Source: Planctomycetota bacterium (GTDB taxonomy: Bacteria > Planctomycetota > UBA1135 > GCA-002686595). Taken from it: a DNA stretch of 64,000 bases. Of the stretch, positions 63,373 through 64,000 are shown one piece after another. Made by a program: the position numbers and the translations under genes. The notes under the pieces were generated by a model that saw only the letters and a program-made list of their open reading frames with translations, did not search any database and was not told where the DNA came from. The stretch spans positions 1 to 64,000 of the forward strand of contig SIAI01000006.1 in assembly GCA_009691855.1 (NCBI GenBank), in the 5' to 3' direction. The first letter of the stretch is position 1. Every line of letters starts with the position of its first letter.

Positions 63373-64000
63373 GCGCGTCCGTGCGCGCCGCGCTGATCGC
63401 GGTGGGGGACGAGCTGCTCTCGGGCTCGCAGAGCGACACGAACTCGAGCTACCTCGCGCGCGAGCTGGAAGCGCTGGGCATCGCCGTGCTCTCGATCGAG
63501 ATCGTCGGCGACGACGAGCCCGATATCGCCGCCGCCGTGCTGCGCGCCAGCGCGCGCGCCGAGCTGGTGCTGGTCGGCGGGGGCCTGGGGCCGACGCTGG
63601 ACGACGTCACGCGCCACGGCATCGCCGCCGCCTTCGGACGCGAGCTGCACGAGGACGCGCAGGCCCTGGCCGCGCTGCGCGCGTGGTTCGAGCTGCGGCG
63701 CGTGCCGATGAGCGACACGAACCGCCGCCAGGCGCTGTTTCCGGTCGGCGCGCGCATCCTGCCCAACCGCGCCGGCACCGCGCCGGCCTTCCTGCTCGAG
63801 CACGAGGGCCGCGCGGTCGCCGCACTGCCCGGTCCGCCGCGCGAACTGAGGGTGGTGTGGGCCGAGGAGCTCGTGCCCTGGTTGCGTGCGCGTGGCTGGC
63901 TCGGCGCCCCGATCGACGAGCGCCGCTTCTTCCTGTTCGGGATCCCGGAGAGCACCTTCGCCGAACGCGCGGGCGCGTGGATGGCGCGCGAGGCCGAGCC
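63369..64000 (+). CDS. CinA-like protein, molybdopterin-binding-fold domain (3' truncated by window)
   Basis: The first 210 residues are visible, running off the window. RAALIAVGDELLSGSQSDTNSSYLARELEALGI and LVLVGGGLGPTLDDVTRHGIAAAFG match the MoCF-biosynthesis-fold N-terminal domain of CinA. NRAGTAPAFLLEHEGRAVAALPGPPRELR is the next conserved block. The domain hydrolyses ADP-ribose-type substrates in some members, while a C-terminal domain, if present, would be a nicotinamide-nucleotide amidase. Coupled to tatC by an ATGA overlap. Confidence 0.88.
   Translation, partial: MSASVRAALIAVGDELLSGSQSDTNSSYLARELEALGIAVLSIEIVGDDEPDIAAAVLRASARAELVLVGGGLGPTLDDVTRHGIAAAFGRELHEDAQALAALRAWFELRRVPMSDTNRRQALFPVGARILPNRAGTAPAFLLEHEGRAVAALPGPPRELRVVWAEELVPWLRARGWLGAPIDERRFFLFGIPESTFAERAGAWMAREAE

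Overview
The window is a very GC-rich (about 70% by eye), gene-dense bacterial chromosome segment with 44 protein-coding genes that I can support. No rRNA, tRNA, CRISPR array or insertion sequence is evident. The best taxonomic guess is a high-GC member of Planctomycetota or a PVC relative. The clearest clue is a pseudopilin-type protein with a precise H-X9-DG motif. TMTC-like transmembrane/TPR proteins, sulfatase-superfamily hydrolases, SBBP-repeat and thrombospondin-3/vWA secreted proteins fit, but Myxococcota-like lineages cannot be excluded. Kdo transferase (waaA), lspA and lipoprotein signals indicate an outer membrane and lipoprotein processing.

Layout. 1-8 kb: GAF protein, SGNH hydrolase, ABC exporter pair, sulfite-oxidase-fold protein, DUF1330 protein, inositol-monophosphatase-like protein and thioredoxin reductase. 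8.1-25.9 kb, minus strand: the standout feature, eight tandem paralogs of a polytopic membrane protein with C-terminal TPRs (related to TMTC/GT-C-fold glycosyltransferases), interrupted by one lipoprotein of the sulfatase/alkaline-phosphatase superfamily and followed divergently by a membrane-anchored second one (26.0-27.9 kb). The gene furthest upstream in the array has lost the motifs shared by the other seven. 28-32 kb: membrane protein, NIL-domain protein translationally coupled to a gamma-glutamyltransferase, and two zinc-ribbon membrane proteins. 32-42 kb: uvrB and uvrC flanking two tandem secreted proteins with thrombospondin type 3 repeats and a vWA domain. 42-58.6 kb: SBBP beta-propeller protein, Xer-type recombinase, DksA/TraR-like protein, lspA, pyrD, response regulator, secA, waaA, metK, pseudopilin, and two overlapping glycosyltransferases, one fused to a long coiled coil. 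58.6-64 kb: rho, coaE, a membrane-anchored coiled-coil protein with a BRCT-like end, tatC and the start of a cinA-like gene.

Between genes there are at least six long (95-176 bp) imperfect palindromes in several sequence classes. Many start codons lie only 6-13 nt after a TANNNT box, suggesting leaderless transcription, while other genes have Shine-Dalgarno sequences. Functionally the window combines envelope biogenesis and export (secA, tatC, lspA, waaA, glycosyltransferases) with a large candidate extracytoplasmic glycosylation locus and ordinary housekeeping genes.
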